Part shown: positions 29,209-42,859 of the stretch, in pieces | How the letters are laid out: each line of letters begins with the position of its first letter | Numbering within the stretch: the stretch's first letter is position 1 | Assembly: GCA_964007475.1 (NCBI GenBank) | Contig: OZ023273.1 | Location: forward strand, 138,357,308 to 138,421,307 | Reading direction: 5' to 3' | Origin: Hybos culiciformis | Lineage: Eukaryota > Arthropoda > Insecta > Diptera > Hybotidae | Length of the DNA: 64,000 nucleotides | Notes under the pieces: generated by a model | What the model saw: the letters and a program-made list of their open reading frames with translations, nothing else | Told to the model about the DNA's origin: nothing | Database searches by the model: none | Made by a program: the position numbers and the translations under genes

Positions 29209-31929
29209 TTTTTATATTTTATTTTTGCGAAAGTATAATTTTGAAAAATTTAGAATTTTTTTAAATTTTTTGGGATTTTATTTTTGGAATTTTAATTTTG
29301 TAATTTCTGAATTTTGATTTTAAACTATTTGTAAACTTCTCAATTTTTAATTTCGATTTAAACTAAATGCAAAAGTTTTTAGAATAATTTACACCTATGT
29401 ATTATATTAAGTTAATGATATAAAATTTACAATCAAAAAAACATTGCTATTTCCAATATTTTTTTTTTTCGATTCGAAAAGAATGATAAAAACATTTTCT
29501 AATTACAATTACACTTCTTTCATATGGCAAAAATTGTAAAAGAAAATTAATTAAATAGATTAAGTTGATTTTGTTTCGCTCGCAAAATTTTGACTTAAAA
29601 AAAATTACTATGAAAATATCATCATAAAGTCCGATCTATATTTACTATTTCCTAATCTTGACATTTATAAATTTAATCCGTTCAGATTAGGAATTTCCCA
29701 AACTGCCGAGAAAATATGTTTAATGTGTATTATTCATTGTCCATAAATGTAGATCAAAAAACCATTTATTGCTAAATGGATTATTAAATTAAATATTGAA
29801 AAATAAATATATAAAGCATTTAATAATAAAATTGTTAAGTGGTTGGCTGATTAACGTATCAATATGTTCATAGTAAAACAAAAATTAAAGGTATATTGTA
29901 GCAAGTCTCAAAATTTGTTGTGTTATGATGTATTTTTATTCAAGGTACTAAAAGAACGATAGATAGATCCAATATTATGTTATATTTATAATATGTAATA
30001 TGTATTATATGTTATATGTATTCTGTATATTTTGTTAAAACTAAAATGATCAAATTCACAAAATATAAATATACCGAATTACGCGAATTACTGATTAGAT
30101 TAAATCTTGATTGTCATAAATTTGAATAAAACATTAATAGCATTTTTGAGAAGAAACATAAAATAAAATTGCTTACATACAAACATCACATAATTTAAAC
30201 ACAAAATAAATTGCAGAAATAAGCATTCTAACTATTTACCATATTTATTATTATATATATGACTTCATCTTTTTTATAAATAAAATAGCCAAGCTATTTT
30301 ACGACTTCCTTTTTACTTGCACTAAAATGCAACGACAAGCTTGCAAAACAAAAATTTTATCCACCAAAACAGTTTAGAGTCTATTTTTACTATACAGTGA
30401 AAAACAGTTTTTTTTTATACAACAATAATTTTCGAAATTTTGTACAGTATTATTATTGTTTATTACTCAAGATTTTTAAATTGTAGATGAACCTACTTAC
30501 TTATTTTGTTATAATTAATTTCAATGAAGATACAAACAATATAGATACATAACTTTATTTAACAAAAAAGAATTGAGTATAATATATAAAGTAATAATAA
30601 AGAAAAACTGGGGTATAAAAAACAACAATGTATTTTTATTATTTTCTCTCTCGGTCTCGGCCGTAAAAATAAAAAGTAAAAAGCAAAAAAAAAAAAAAAT
30701 GGGAAATAACATTTTCAATTTATGTTAAAATTATTATTATTATTATTATAAATTTTTCTTTTTGGTTTCAAAATTTTAGACACACATAGTGGGTTCTACA
30801 AAAAACTCACAAAATTTTGAAAACCAGTCAGTCTGTTAACAATATGAATTTGAATTTAACTAATAAACATTCAAGGCGAATTGAGGCAGTCCCACTTGTC
30901 TAGCGATAGTAACAGGAGCACATAAATGGATTGACCATGAAACAGAATTTAACTTAAAAAGCATAAAGCAGTGTGTACAAAAATTATAAATATCATAAAA
31001 TATATACATATATATATATACACTATGATGATATAATAAAAAATTTTCAATAAGAAATGCGTTCAATAGTTTTTGAAAAACATAAAAAATTTTTTACATT
31101 ATGCCCAAACCGAAGGTTTATGAATGGTAAATACATAGTAAATTTTTTTTTAATTGCATATTTATTGAATAAAACATTTATTGGTATTTTTGGACAAAGT
31201 TAAAATTGTATATTTAACTCTTTTTTTTATCCATCTAGAACTAGAGAATAATGTAAAATTGCAAAATGTTTTTAATTTTAAACTGTAATATTTACATATT
31301 ATTTTTAATTTTATATATAATTAATTAAATATTAAGTATAATTAATTATATTTGACTGCGAGTATATTTTTGATTGTGTTTCTATTTAAGTGAATTTCTA
31401 AAAATTAAACTTCTAAAAGAGGAAAACATTCAAATAGTCAAATCTTATTCAGTCAAATGAACTTATAGTTAATATGCTTATAGCCAAATGAAATACAGTA
31501 AAATTTTCGTTTTTATTTATAAAATTTAAATTTCTCATTGTCATTATTAATTTTATAAATTTTTATTTAATTTATACCTAATCCAATTACAATAGTTTGA
31601 TATTGGCAGTAAAGTATATTATATTATAAAATACGTAATAAACACCCTAAAATTAAAGCATGTGTTTTTTGCATTTTGCTCAAAGCTTACCTGGCTTTTA
31701 TACTGTGAATTTTTTCTGAAAATAAAAATTAATATCTTCAATGAAATCTCCAATGAAAATTATTTCCTGTCAAAAAACAAACTAAAAAACTAAAAACGTT
31801 AAAAACAAAATATAAGGCATAAAAAAAGAATAAAAACAAATTTACACAAATTTAATTTAATTTAATCAATTTTAATTTTATTTTTTATTGGAACTAAAAT
31901 CGAGATTTTAAGCTTGACATTGAAATATT
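29209..31929. other. Upstream flank of gene B, no gene seen
   Basis: It is AT-rich non-coding sequence. The promoter of gene B should lie at the low-coordinate end (just above 29208), but no core element can be named. A cluster of AGTCAAAT words lies at 31430-31505. Confidence 0.4.
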
Positions 31930-32321
31930 AAGAGGATTTGGTACCAGTTTGGAGTTTTTGTCCCAAAATTTGATTGTAGAGCCGTTTTAGATTATTTTAA
32001 AGTTTAATTTAAAAAAAGCATTTCATTCACAACCTCAGGAATGTTTCATAGTTTAAAATGACATAAAACTTTTTAGAATCGGTTAAGGATAAGTGCTCGA
32101 AATCTCTTCAAAACCATTTTGTGACACATAACAATGGTTTTGAAGAGATTTCGAGCACTTAGCCTTAACCGATTCTAAAAAGTCTTATACCCTTTTAAAG
32201 TATCAAACAGTTCGGAGGTTGTGAATGAAATGTTTTTTCTAAATTTAACTTTAAAATAATCTAAAACTGCTTTTCAAAAAAAATTTGGGACAAAAAATTC
32301 AAACTGGTACCAAGTCCCCTT
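31930..32321. repeat. Long palindrome of about 390 bp
   Basis: The left arm (31930 to about 32108) and right arm (about 32129-32321) are near-exact inverted copies. Examples are GAAATCTCTTCAAAACCATT against AATGGTTTTGAAGAGATTTC and TTTGGTACCAGTTT against AACTGGTACCAA. The spacer is about 20 bp. It is non-coding and probably a foldback MITE. Confidence 0.75.
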
Positions 32322-32322
32322 A

Positions 32323-32560
32323 AGGCTGGTATTCAACTGAAGATAAAGTACAAGATAAATTTTATCTTGAAAAGGAACATTATTGAGTGGGATAAAAATT
32401 GACACATGACTTTCTGACTTATGTACTTGACACTTGACATATGATTTTAAAAATAACAATAATTATTTATTATCATAAGTTTTCTGATTTTTGTTTGTTT
32501 TCTTCCAATGAACTTATATATAAGGAAGATTATATTATTATTGCAAGTCAAGAAAAGAGT

Positions 32561-32616
<56 letters not shown>

Positions 32617-32992
32617 TACCATATTTGCCATAATTACTGGCGATGAATTACTGGCGATGAATTGCTGGCGATGAATTACTGGCGATGAATTACTGGCGAT
32701 GAATTGCTGGCGATGAATTACTGGCGATGAATTACTGGCGATGAATAGCTTGGCGATGAATTGCTTGGCGATGAACTTTTTGACGATGAATTGCTTGACG
32801 ATGAATTGCTGGCGATGAATTGCTGGCGATGAATTGCTTGGCGATGAATTGCTAGGCGATGAATTAGCCTAGATTCATTTCCATTTATCTTCAGTTGTGG
32901 GTACCGATAAATTAAATTCACTCAACTAAAATTTATCTCAGATAAAATTTTATATGAAAAAGTTGATTTTATCTCCAGTTGAATACCGACCT
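32323..32992. mobile_element. 670-bp MITE with TTA target duplication
   Basis: TIRs AGGCTGGTATTCAACTG and CAGTTGAATACCGACCT are flanked by TTA on both sides (32320-32322, 32993-32995), as in PIF/Harbinger elements. Inside are a T run of about 50 bases (32563-32612) and about 16 copies of a 14-15-bp TGGCGATGAATTGC repeat (32638-32865). Confidence 0.75.
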
Positions 32993-32995
32993 TTA

Positions 32996-35900
32996 CTAAC
33001 AAAATTAAAAAAAAAAAACAAATTCATTTAAATTTAAATCGTCTTAAAACATTATCAGTATGAACGCTAGGTTAATGACGATGCCATCTATACACATTAT
33101 AGATATACAAATGTATTTATGTAGTATGTACACACATCGCAGTGATTGAATTTTTTTTTATTTGGTTATTCGGGGTGTTTATCAATAAAAAATGTGACAA
33201 AGGACGTTAGAATAAAAAAAAGAAGGTTTTCAAAGCGTATAATATTCTTCGATTTGAAAAATTTTGAAATTTTCGGGAAAGGGAGGAGAGAATGAATATA
33301 TTGTATTTGATCAGATTCATATTATAACATGAAGTAGAATTTATTTTTATTTTGTACTATAACTATTTTTGTTTTCTTTACATAAGGGTGTGGAAAGTTT
33401 CATTGTAATCTTGTTTTTATACACATACAGTATGCACAAAAATATCTCTTGATTTTATAGCAGAGAAATTACAAAAAAAAGGGTTCTTTCTTTTAGAATA
33501 ATTTTACAGACAGTGGCAGTATAAAAAAAGTGTGTTATATGGGTGTTATATTACTGTTATACAAGTGTTAGTAAAGGAAATTTTTACTACACATTATAGA
33601 TATAATATTTTAGGGCAAATAGATATATATTGTACCTAACATTGTGTTCCATATTTAAGGCGGTAAGCTCAAATTTATCATTCTCAATTATTTTTTGCTA
33701 AAACAAACAGTGATGAACTGATTATTATTATTAGAAATTTTGTTTACTTTATTTTAGATATTTAAATAGTATAGTCTGCATAAATAAAATAGAAGTTATT
33801 ATAATATTCAGACTTCTTAGGTATATCCTTAATACCTAATTACCTCAATAACTAAAATAAAATTATTGAAAAATTTAGTGTTTTATATACATAAAAACTC
33901 ATTTTAGAAATCACAAACCATTTTATTCTTAACAAAGCATTTTCTTAAGAGTAACTAACTTAAAACAAAAATATACCTATTTAACAGTATCTCATAAATG
34001 AAGTAATAGCCTCGTTTTCAATATTTTATTTAAAATACTTCCCGCAATTTGTTTTTTGTAATATTTCTACAATCACTTTCTATCCATAGTAGTACGGTTT
34101 GATCTTGAACTTTCATTGAAAATCGATGTCTCAATATTGTTCTTAAATTCCTTCAATCCGACATCTATTACCGATTATCATAGAAACCCATTTTCTGATA
34201 TACATACATTTCTTGTTTTAGTTTTCTCTAATCGACATCCACAAATCCGCATACAAATTCAGAATACATTCAAAGTTTAATTAAAAAATTAAAATTATAT
34301 ACATAATATGTATATATGTAAAATGTAAGTATGAAAATTTTTCCAAACTTGTGTGGTTTAGAGCTTCTAATTCCAGAGTCTAGACTTCAGATTAAATGAA
34401 AGTCATAGAAATTGCTTATATTTTAGAATTCTAGCGATCGAATGAGGAGTTTAATAGTCATGTTACTAATTTCGGTTTGAGACAGACGAACAAACGCACG
34501 TAAAGAAAATAATGTAAAACGAGCTAAAAAAACAAAAATATTTTCTCTTAATAAACTTTAAAAATCTAAAAAATGAAGATACACTGATCTAATAATTAGG
34601 TATATTGTTTAATATTTTATAATTATGTTATTACAAAAATGTTAAAAATACGTAACAAATACCGTTACACGATTGACGATAGTAAAAACAAGGAAAATAA
34701 TAAAAATATAATTTTTATTCATGCACTTACTTATATGTATATAGCTAATCTGATTTTCACATCTGTACACACAAGAAAAACAACAAAACGTATATGGGGA
34801 ACATTTGTTGTGTGAAATATTGATAGTGTGTTTCATCATATTTCATTAGGAAAACAGAATTTAATAAAACAAAAAACAATATTTTAAAAAATATTGTATA
34901 GGTGTATATTAATCTTTTTTTTTTTAACAAAAAAAATTATCAGTAAAAAACAGAGATATTGAAAACATATCCCAGAAATTTTGTATAATTATTATTATTA
35001 TTATTTTGCCTTCTTTATAGGCGGTTTTTATTATACCGCCCTAAATTTAAATTAAAGAACATTATAAATAATAACAAACACTAAAATTAAAAATTTTTTT
35101 TACAGAAATTATTTCAAATTTTCAATTAATAATGTATAAATATAGGTATAGGTATGTACACTGAACTATATCGAATTATAGTGATTTCATAATTTAATAA
35201 TAAGATATATATTTATTAATATAGGTAATATATATAAAATATTATAATATTTAAAAATATATATAAAATTTTATATACATAAAAATACAAAATTTAATAG
35301 ATTCGAACAAAATGTAAAAAAAATATAAATTAGTCATTTTTTCACACATTGCAGAGTGTTAATTAATTGAGAGAAAAATTAATTACTAAAAGTATAGTTT
35401 TCAGATGTTCACATTTTTTAAAAACTAAGAACTATTTAAATACAAAAAATAGGACTATTATGGCAATTTGCAGATTTTAAATGTTAACAATTTAATTTTC
35501 TAGCTTTTATGGTTTGATTCAAAGCTACACCATTTTTTATTTTTATTTTTAACCAAATTATAGGATATACATATATGTAACTATGAAGCTGTTTAAGTCA
35601 CTACGAATAAAACTGCGTGTGCGTATACTTAACTAAAAATCTAAAATTTACAAGATGTCTTTCACACTGTGAAATACAGATTTTGCTGCTTAGGAAATAA
35701 ACGTTATGAAAATAATAAACAAATCATAGTTTTAAAAAGATGTAACAGAATGTCGAAAATAAAGATTATTAATGTAATTTAAACATGTTGTTATTTTTTT
35801 AATTAATATGCATAGCGGATTTAGATGAAAATAAGTATTTACGACTATGATAAAAAAAAAGAAAATCGTAATTTAAAAAAAAAAGTCAAATGAAATACAG

Positions 35901-38324
35901 TCAAATTAAATTCAGCCAAATGAAGTACAGTCAAAAGAAATACAGTCAATTGTATTTACAGTCAAATGTATTTATTTACAGTCATTTGTATTAACAGTCA
36001 AACGTTCTTACAGTCAATTGAAATATAGTCAAACGGTCCCCTTCAGTTTTTTTTAAGTAGGTATAATTTTAATTTTTAGCTCTTAAATTGAATTATTTCA
36101 TCCTTAATATTGCGTTTATAAAAGTTTTTGAACTTGTAGCTGGTTCATAGCTCATTGAATCTAACAGTCTGTCAGCACTTAACTATATATGAAGCATATA
36201 TTTTTTAAGTAATAGGCAGACCTTTTTTTGTTTTTATTAATGAGCATTAAAACTGTTGGTCAATTATATATACGGGGTTTGTTTCGCTTATTAAAAAAAA
36301 ATGCTTTATCAATTTTCTGCTATTTTATTAGGGTTGGATAAAAAATGTCAATACAAAAAAAATATATATGTGTACCTATATAAAAACCCTGGACCTTGTT
36401 ATAAAAAAATTTCCAAATAACAGAATATCAGCATTTAAAATTGTGAACCATAAAAATTATTGTATTTTCTGAAATGCATTTGAAATATTTTGTGAAAAAA
36501 AGACTTCTGAGCATAAAATAGTTGAAGTGATGCCTTTTTTATTATCTTAAACTACCCCCTTTTATGTAGTTCAGAAATTCTAAGTGTATATTATGTTTGC
36601 TATGTAAGTAAAAAATATAGATATGGTGGATAAATGTACTGAAAAAACAAATATAATAATATAAAAGTAGATATAATTTCTGTATATGCTTTTGCTATGT
36701 AGAAGCGTCAAATCGAACTAGACTTTAACAAAATTAGCTATTCATCAAAGCAATGAAAATTTGTATTTTTTAAAATATCCGTCCATGAGTAGGATTATGT
36801 TGGACATAAAAATTTAAAAACTCATTATGTATAAAAAAAAAATAAAATTTATATTTTAATTTCGGTAGAAAAAATAATTATGACAATTATTCATTCAAGA
36901 CAATTCATTGTATACCTATTTAATAATAAATGCAATATTTTGAGTATATATAAAAACTGCCAGAAAATTCGAAAGAATTTGATAATAAAGTTATTTCAGT
37001 AGAGTGGACTGTAAAAAAACGTAAATTATGGGACGTCAAAGAGTAATAATATTAGCTAAAAATAAATGATTTTCAAAATTTTAAAAATTTTCAAAGATTA
37101 TTCTTAACTTGTAGCTAAGTTCGTGTTCCCATAAAAGCGTGATACTATAATATGTATGTATTCACCATTCATATAATACACACAAATTTGTGTTTTGAAT
37201 TTTTATGAATTTGAAAAATTTTAGTAAAATCGGTTCGGGAGAAATACCTTTGTAGTACTGCATTGAAATTCTTTATTCTAAGCGCAGGTACTTATTTTCA
37301 ATTTCCATCAAAGTAGATTTTAAGAAATAAAAAAAAAATCATTTTATTTTCATTTAATTTTTAATACACAGAATATTATTTACAACATAAATCGTACCTA
37401 ACGTGTATGCATTGGGAAAATTGGCTTTTTCTTTAATATTGTTTTTGATAGCCATTGGAAAATCTGCAAAATATATTCATTCATATTTATTTTACCCCAT
37501 TAAAAAGAAAAAATAATTTTTTATTTTATTTTATATTGTACATTATAACTTTATTATATTTATATAAATATAACATGTAGCTATATCGTATCATATATTA
37601 TACAATTACAAATATTTTTATTACAACAACATATTTCGATTATACTGCATAAGTATAACTATATATTTCATATATTTCATTTTATTTTAATCGTACCCTA
37701 TAAAAACATTCAATATCAATAATATCAAAATATTATTTTTTAATCCTTTTTTTTTTTTTCAATTTTCCCGCTTATTTAATTATATGCACAGACCATCAAT
37801 GAAAGAAAATTTTCTACCCAAGAAAAATTTTCTTTAAAAAAGAGAAAAATAAAAAACAAAATTTTTCGTTTTAAGTTTTCTGTTTTTCTATTTTTCATAT
37901 TCAATATTGAAAATCTACGTACGAATTTTCCTCAATTTTTTTTTTTTTTTTTAACAAATTTTCTTTTAGATTTTCTTTTGCTATTAAGTGTATTAAGTAA
38001 TCGAGACGTCAATAGCTTTTCTCGATATTTCACCAGGATTTCATAATAAAATGTAACAAATACGAAAAATATATTTAACTTCTCTCGTCCCCCTTATATG
38101 TTCGAAAAGGATTTTCATTTGCCCGACTAAAAATAAAATATAAATCAGCTTAAAAGCAAAACAAAATATATTAATAAAAAAAAAAAAAAAAATCTATAAA
38201 TAAAAATTTATTTTGTCTATTAAAATGTGCATAGTTCACCCCTCACATCAAATGAAAAAAAAAAAATAAAACACAAGAACACCATTTCGAATTCCAAAAA
38301 TAAATCCATCTGCAACATAATTAC

Positions 38325-38359
<35 letters not shown>

Positions 38360-39251
38360 CAACAAACAATTTACGATATGTATTCGAAAAATTGCCACCC
38401 AAAAATAGATCAAAGAATATGCATGTAGGTACATATATGTATTATGTTAGCATATGCACTGTACATATTTTTATATTCATGTTTAATACATATCCATTCA
38501 TACAAACACAAGGGGATATATACATTTAAAACGTAAAAAGGATAAAGTATTAAAATTCAATTTAACATTTAATTTCACATGTTATTAGGGAAAATAAGTC
38601 TGTATGGTCTATGGACATATTTTACATAACAAAAAAGTAGAATAGTCTTCTTGAAAATTACAAAAAAGAAATAAGGTAGGTACGACTTTTTGACTAAAGT
38701 TAAGTTTACGATAATGATCTTAAAACTAGATAATAGATATTCTTTTAAATGTTTCGCTAGATAACAATGAAATCATTTTTTAACTCTAAATTTAAAAATT
38801 TTTAAATTTGATTACTTACAATTAGTCAAAAAATATTCATTTTCGTTTCTATACAAATTTAAAATTTTATTTTTTACATATAAAAATTAGAATCGTACAT
38901 GCTTCAATTTATTTTTATAATTTTAATTAAACACTAAATTTAATTAAACACTATATTTAATAAATTAAAAAAAAAATTAGATCAAGGACCCAAAATTGTT
39001 TTATAAATATTGTCAGATTTGTCAAAGAAACAAAACATAGAAAATTTTCTTACATATTTTAAGAATAAATAATAATTATCAATAAAAAAGTAAATTAATT
39101 TTTTCCCATTATCTAAATAAGCTTGAGCTGCAGAAAATGTAAATGTATAAAAAAGAAATTTCAAAAACAATAGATATGTACTTTCTAAATCATATATAAA
39201 ATGTCAAACATAAACCAATAAGTTTTAGTGCAATAGAATTTATAGATAAAA
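32996..39251. other. 6-kb AT-rich non-coding stretch
   Basis: No exon can be supported. It contains an array of TACAGTCAAATGAAA-like words (35885-36040), (AAT)n at 38322-38355 and several short ATT runs. The Ile- and Asn-rich open frames over the (AAT)n tract are composition artefacts. Confidence 0.5.
35885..36045. repeat. CAGTCAAATGAA degenerate array
   Basis: About ten spaced copies of a 12-16-bp word based on ACAGTCAAATGAA end in AAACGGTCCCCTTCAG. Related words occur at 31430-31505, so the two sites may be pieces of the same element. Confidence 0.55.
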
Positions 39252-39579
39252 ATAAATAAATAAATAAAAAAAATAATTTTAAAAACAACGTTTTTATAAC
39301 GGAATAAAATAACTAAAAAATAAAATATATAATCAGATAATAATTGATAACCTCATACCGATTTCCCTGAAAATTAATTATCACGAAAAAGGTGGGGCGC
39401 GTAAAATTGAACAATATCGTTTATCACACGCGCCCCACGTTTTTCGTGAGAATTAATTTTCAGGGAAATCGGTATGAGGTTATCAATTATTATCTGATTA
39501 TATATTTTATTTTTTAGTTATTTTATTCCGTTATAAAAACGTTGTTTTTAAAATTATTTTTTTTATTTGTTTATTTATT
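39252..39579. repeat. Near-perfect palindrome with 150-bp arms
   Basis: The arms are 39252-39401 and about 39428-39579 with a 26-bp spacer. The inner ends are G+C rich, GGTGGGGCGCG against CGCGCCCCACG, and the outer parts are AT-rich. It is non-coding. It may be a foldback MITE or a hairpin-forming RNA source. Confidence 0.8.
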
Positions 39580-41270
39580 TTTTCTTTTTTAATCTTATTT
39601 GAATCGAATTAAGCCATGAATAAAAACATAAAATTTTTTTATCTATTTTACGTATGCTAAAGCTATGAAATCCTAATCCAGCTATGAAATCCGATATCCA
39701 GTCTTTAATCCAGGTATTTCGATCCAACACTATAACATTTTATCGGATTATACGTAAATTCCAAAACCGGCTTCTAAGGTAGCCCTCCCATCGGGGCCTC
39801 GGATCAAAATTTCTAATATTCTATAACCATCTCGGATCCCAATGCTACTTAAGTTCAAAATTTCAGCCAAATCGGTACAGTGGCGTGATTTCGGAATCAG
39901 TGGAACCATGGATGGAACCGTGGAACCACAAAAATTTTTACATTATGTTGTATTGTCATCCATTTCTGACCTATGCACCAATTTTCAAGCCTCTATCTCA
40001 TCTAGAAGTGCCTGAAAAATTGATTACAAAATTTGCCCCGGACAACAAAGTGAACTAATAAAAACGTTTTAAATAAAATAAGAATTATTTATTCAGTTTA
40101 TAAAATTGTTTTCCTTATAAAGATGGACTGTCATCTTAATAATATATGATTGAGGTTAAAATAAAATGTGTCCTTCCTATATAAGAGTAGAACAAGTCCT
40201 AATGATATTATAATTAAATTATAGTAATACATAATAATAATATTAATCAATATATATTAGCATTATACATTTATAATTCTATTTTTTTTATTACTAGAAT
40301 TCTTTAAATTAAACCGAAAACACTCCAGCTCCGCATAATTTTTATTTCAGAAATTATTATTATTATCTTACTATATAGAAAAAAAATGTTTATTCCAGAA
40401 ATTATTATTATTATTATCTTACTATGTAGAAATATTATTAGGTGCAAAGAAAAAGCCATTAAAAACAAATTTACAATTTATTATACTATTATATAGTTAT
40501 TATTATTATTATTATTTTTATTATGTGTTATTATTATCATTATTGTTATTATTATTATTAAAAAAAATAATAATAATGACAAGAAGCAAAATATTGTAAA
40601 CACAAATAGCACGTGCGCTCTCTGCAATTAATGTTTCCATCTATATATACCAACCATATTCATTCACATAAAATTTTATTTTCATCTTGTACAAGAAATT
40701 CACATAACAATTTTTTTCATTCATGAATTTATGAAATAAACATAATACAATATAGTTATACTTTTAGTATTAGCAGATTGTATTTTAAATATAAAAGGAA
40801 TAAATAAAATATTTCAAACATTCAAATGTTGTCACCAAATCTAGTATGTATATTATTTTCAGGAAATAGTTTTATCCTAAAAAATATTATTGTTAGATAA
40901 TTATTATGCAGCAAAGAATAAAATAACTTAAATTATTTGCAGTCAGTTGTACATGGGAATTCCGAACATTTTGTTTCGACGTCGAAGAGTAATATTTTTT
41001 TAAGGGAATTTTTCGATTGTATGATTGCAACAGAAGTCTCTAAACCCCATAAAGCAAAGAAAATTGAAGAAATTCTTAATTTATTTTTATAATATTTGAA
41101 TATACCATTCATTATACTATACATATATTATATTCCAATTTCACACAAATAAATTATTTTTAAAATATTCTTCAGTTAAAAAAATAATTAACTTATTCTT
41201 ATTAAACTGATACAACTAGCAGTTATACTTAATCAAAAATTTAAATATAAATTTGCTACATTATCAGCCT
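39580..41270. other. Non-coding stretch with microsatellites
   Basis: (ATT)n tracts lie at 40375-40440 and 40495-40570. Text at 39720-39920 (CCAAATCGGTACAGTGGCG) resembles degraded transposon sequence. A less AT-rich island at about 40935-41050 is open on both strands and cannot be assigned. Confidence 0.4.
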
Positions 41271-41272
41271 TG

Positions 41273-41972
41273 ATTTTTTTTTTTTTTTTTTTTTATTAAA
41301 GTTACCAAATCACTAGGTGGGATACCTTTTATACTTAAACAAGTATGGATTTGATAATGGAAAGGAGGTTTAGATGGGATTTAAAAGTAGGACAGTTAGT
41401 AGGTAATCATGTACACTTTTCTTAAAGCGGCACAAGTCGTAAGTCAAACGTGCGCCAGCTGTCGGGAACAATTTTAATGGGAGAGCATTCTACATTCTCG
41501 AGGTGCGAACTGAAAACGAATCTCCGAAGCTCGTTCTATCACATGTGGGAATTTTGACGAAATATGGGTGTGACGTTGAAGCAGTACGTGTTTGGCGTGA
41601 AAATACTTGGAGTGGAGGAAGTAGGGCCTTTACTTCCAGGGAACACGTATCCGTTCCAACAAGGTATTTATAAAAAATTGAAAGTGAACCTACATTGCGA
41701 CGGTGATTGAGTGATGTTAAAGAGCTGGTGGTTTGGGGATCGTTGATTAATCTAATAGCCCTTCTCTGAACTTTGTCCAGGTACTCAAGATGGGTTTTAG
41801 GGGCACCAGCCCATATATGAGAATTATATTCTAATTTCGGTCGTATGTAGGATTTATAAATAAACAAACAATATTTTTGGCTCATGAATATTTGTGAAAG
41901 TTGACAAAAATTTCTGTCGATAAAAAAATTTTTATGCAAAAGAAAACAATAAGTCATTGAATATTCCGTCAT
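41273..41972 (-). pseudogene. 5'-truncated non-LTR retrotransposon with poly(A) tail
   Basis: The minus-strand frame 41972-41490 encodes the C-terminal part of a Jockey/CR1-type ORF2: YKSYIRPKLEYNSHIWAGAP, HLEYLDKVQRRAIRLINDP, LNHRRNVGSLSIFYKYLVG and PYFVKIPTCDRTSFGDSF. A stop breaks it after TSRM; the same frame continues with NALPLKLFP and ends near 41370. A tail of A on the minus strand (41273-41297) closes the copy. The RT catalytic region is missing, as in dead-on-arrival copies. Similarity to the 15560-16922 element is likely but the two do not overlap. Confidence 0.88.
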
Positions 41973-41996
41973 TGAATATTCATTCCTACGTGCAAT

Positions 41997-42859
41997 GCAA
42001 CGTAAACTCCTAGCAGTGCTGTGTCAAAAAACAAATGTCAATAAAGGTACCTGTCAAAATAATTTGATAATTTTTGGAAAAGGTCCGGAGAAGAGTTTCC
42101 TTATTTATAAACTAAGAAAAAAAACTTTTGGAAAAAAGTAAAATGAATAATTTAAAAATATTTATTTCAAGAAATAAATTTTAAGATGTATTATAATTCA
42201 AAAATTAGGAACTCAAGTAAAAACCGTAAAAACTTAACGTAATAAGCCACTTCAATCAAATAAGCCACTTCTCAATCAAATTTTCTTCTCTTGGGAACTT
42301 AAAACATGTTCTCTGGCTGTCAGTTTTTCCTTTTTTACTCGGATTTAAGTTAGTATTACAACCAGGAACACAACATTTTCTTACCATTTTTCTTGAAACT
42401 AATAAAATTTGAAGAAAAAAAACCAATAAGATTTTGTAAATTTTATTTCAAAAAACAAATAAAGTAGTAAAAACAAAATAAAGTATAATAAAAAATTTAC
42501 TATATAAATAAATTTGTACTTAATTAAATAACAATGAACGACTGATTTAAAAGTTTACTATTTATCAATTCAATTTCCAATAGGATTTTTCTTGTTTCTG
42601 TAAAATTTTAATTTTTTAATTAAAACTGTTGACTAATGTATCTAAAAAAATATTACAAATTATTTTAAATTTATTAAAGAATAACATACTTACTTGTGAT
42701 ATTCTTAAGTTTTTATTAAATGTTATAATTTTATAGATTTATTCGTAAACCTATAGCTATTTTGCATTTTTCCATACAATTTATATAAAAAATCGTGTTT
42801 GACAGGTACCTACTTACACAAACATAATTTGACACAGCACTGCTAGTAGTTTACGTTGC
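41997..42859. mobile_element. 863-bp TIR element
   Basis: TIRs begin GCAACGTAAACTCCTAGCAG and end CTGCTAGTAGTTTACGTTGC; both continue inward through GTGCTGTGTCAAA and its inverse, and a second inverted pair AGGTACCTGTCAAA lies inside. There is no coding sequence and no clear target duplication. It abuts the truncated retrotransposon at 41972. Confidence 0.7.

Noticed and set aside
32718..32921. Minus-strand Ser/His-rich frame
   Set aside because: Translation of the 14-bp TGGCGATGAATTGC array.
38220..38529. Frames on both strands with Ile or Asn runs
   Set aside because: They are carried by the (AAT)n microsatellite.
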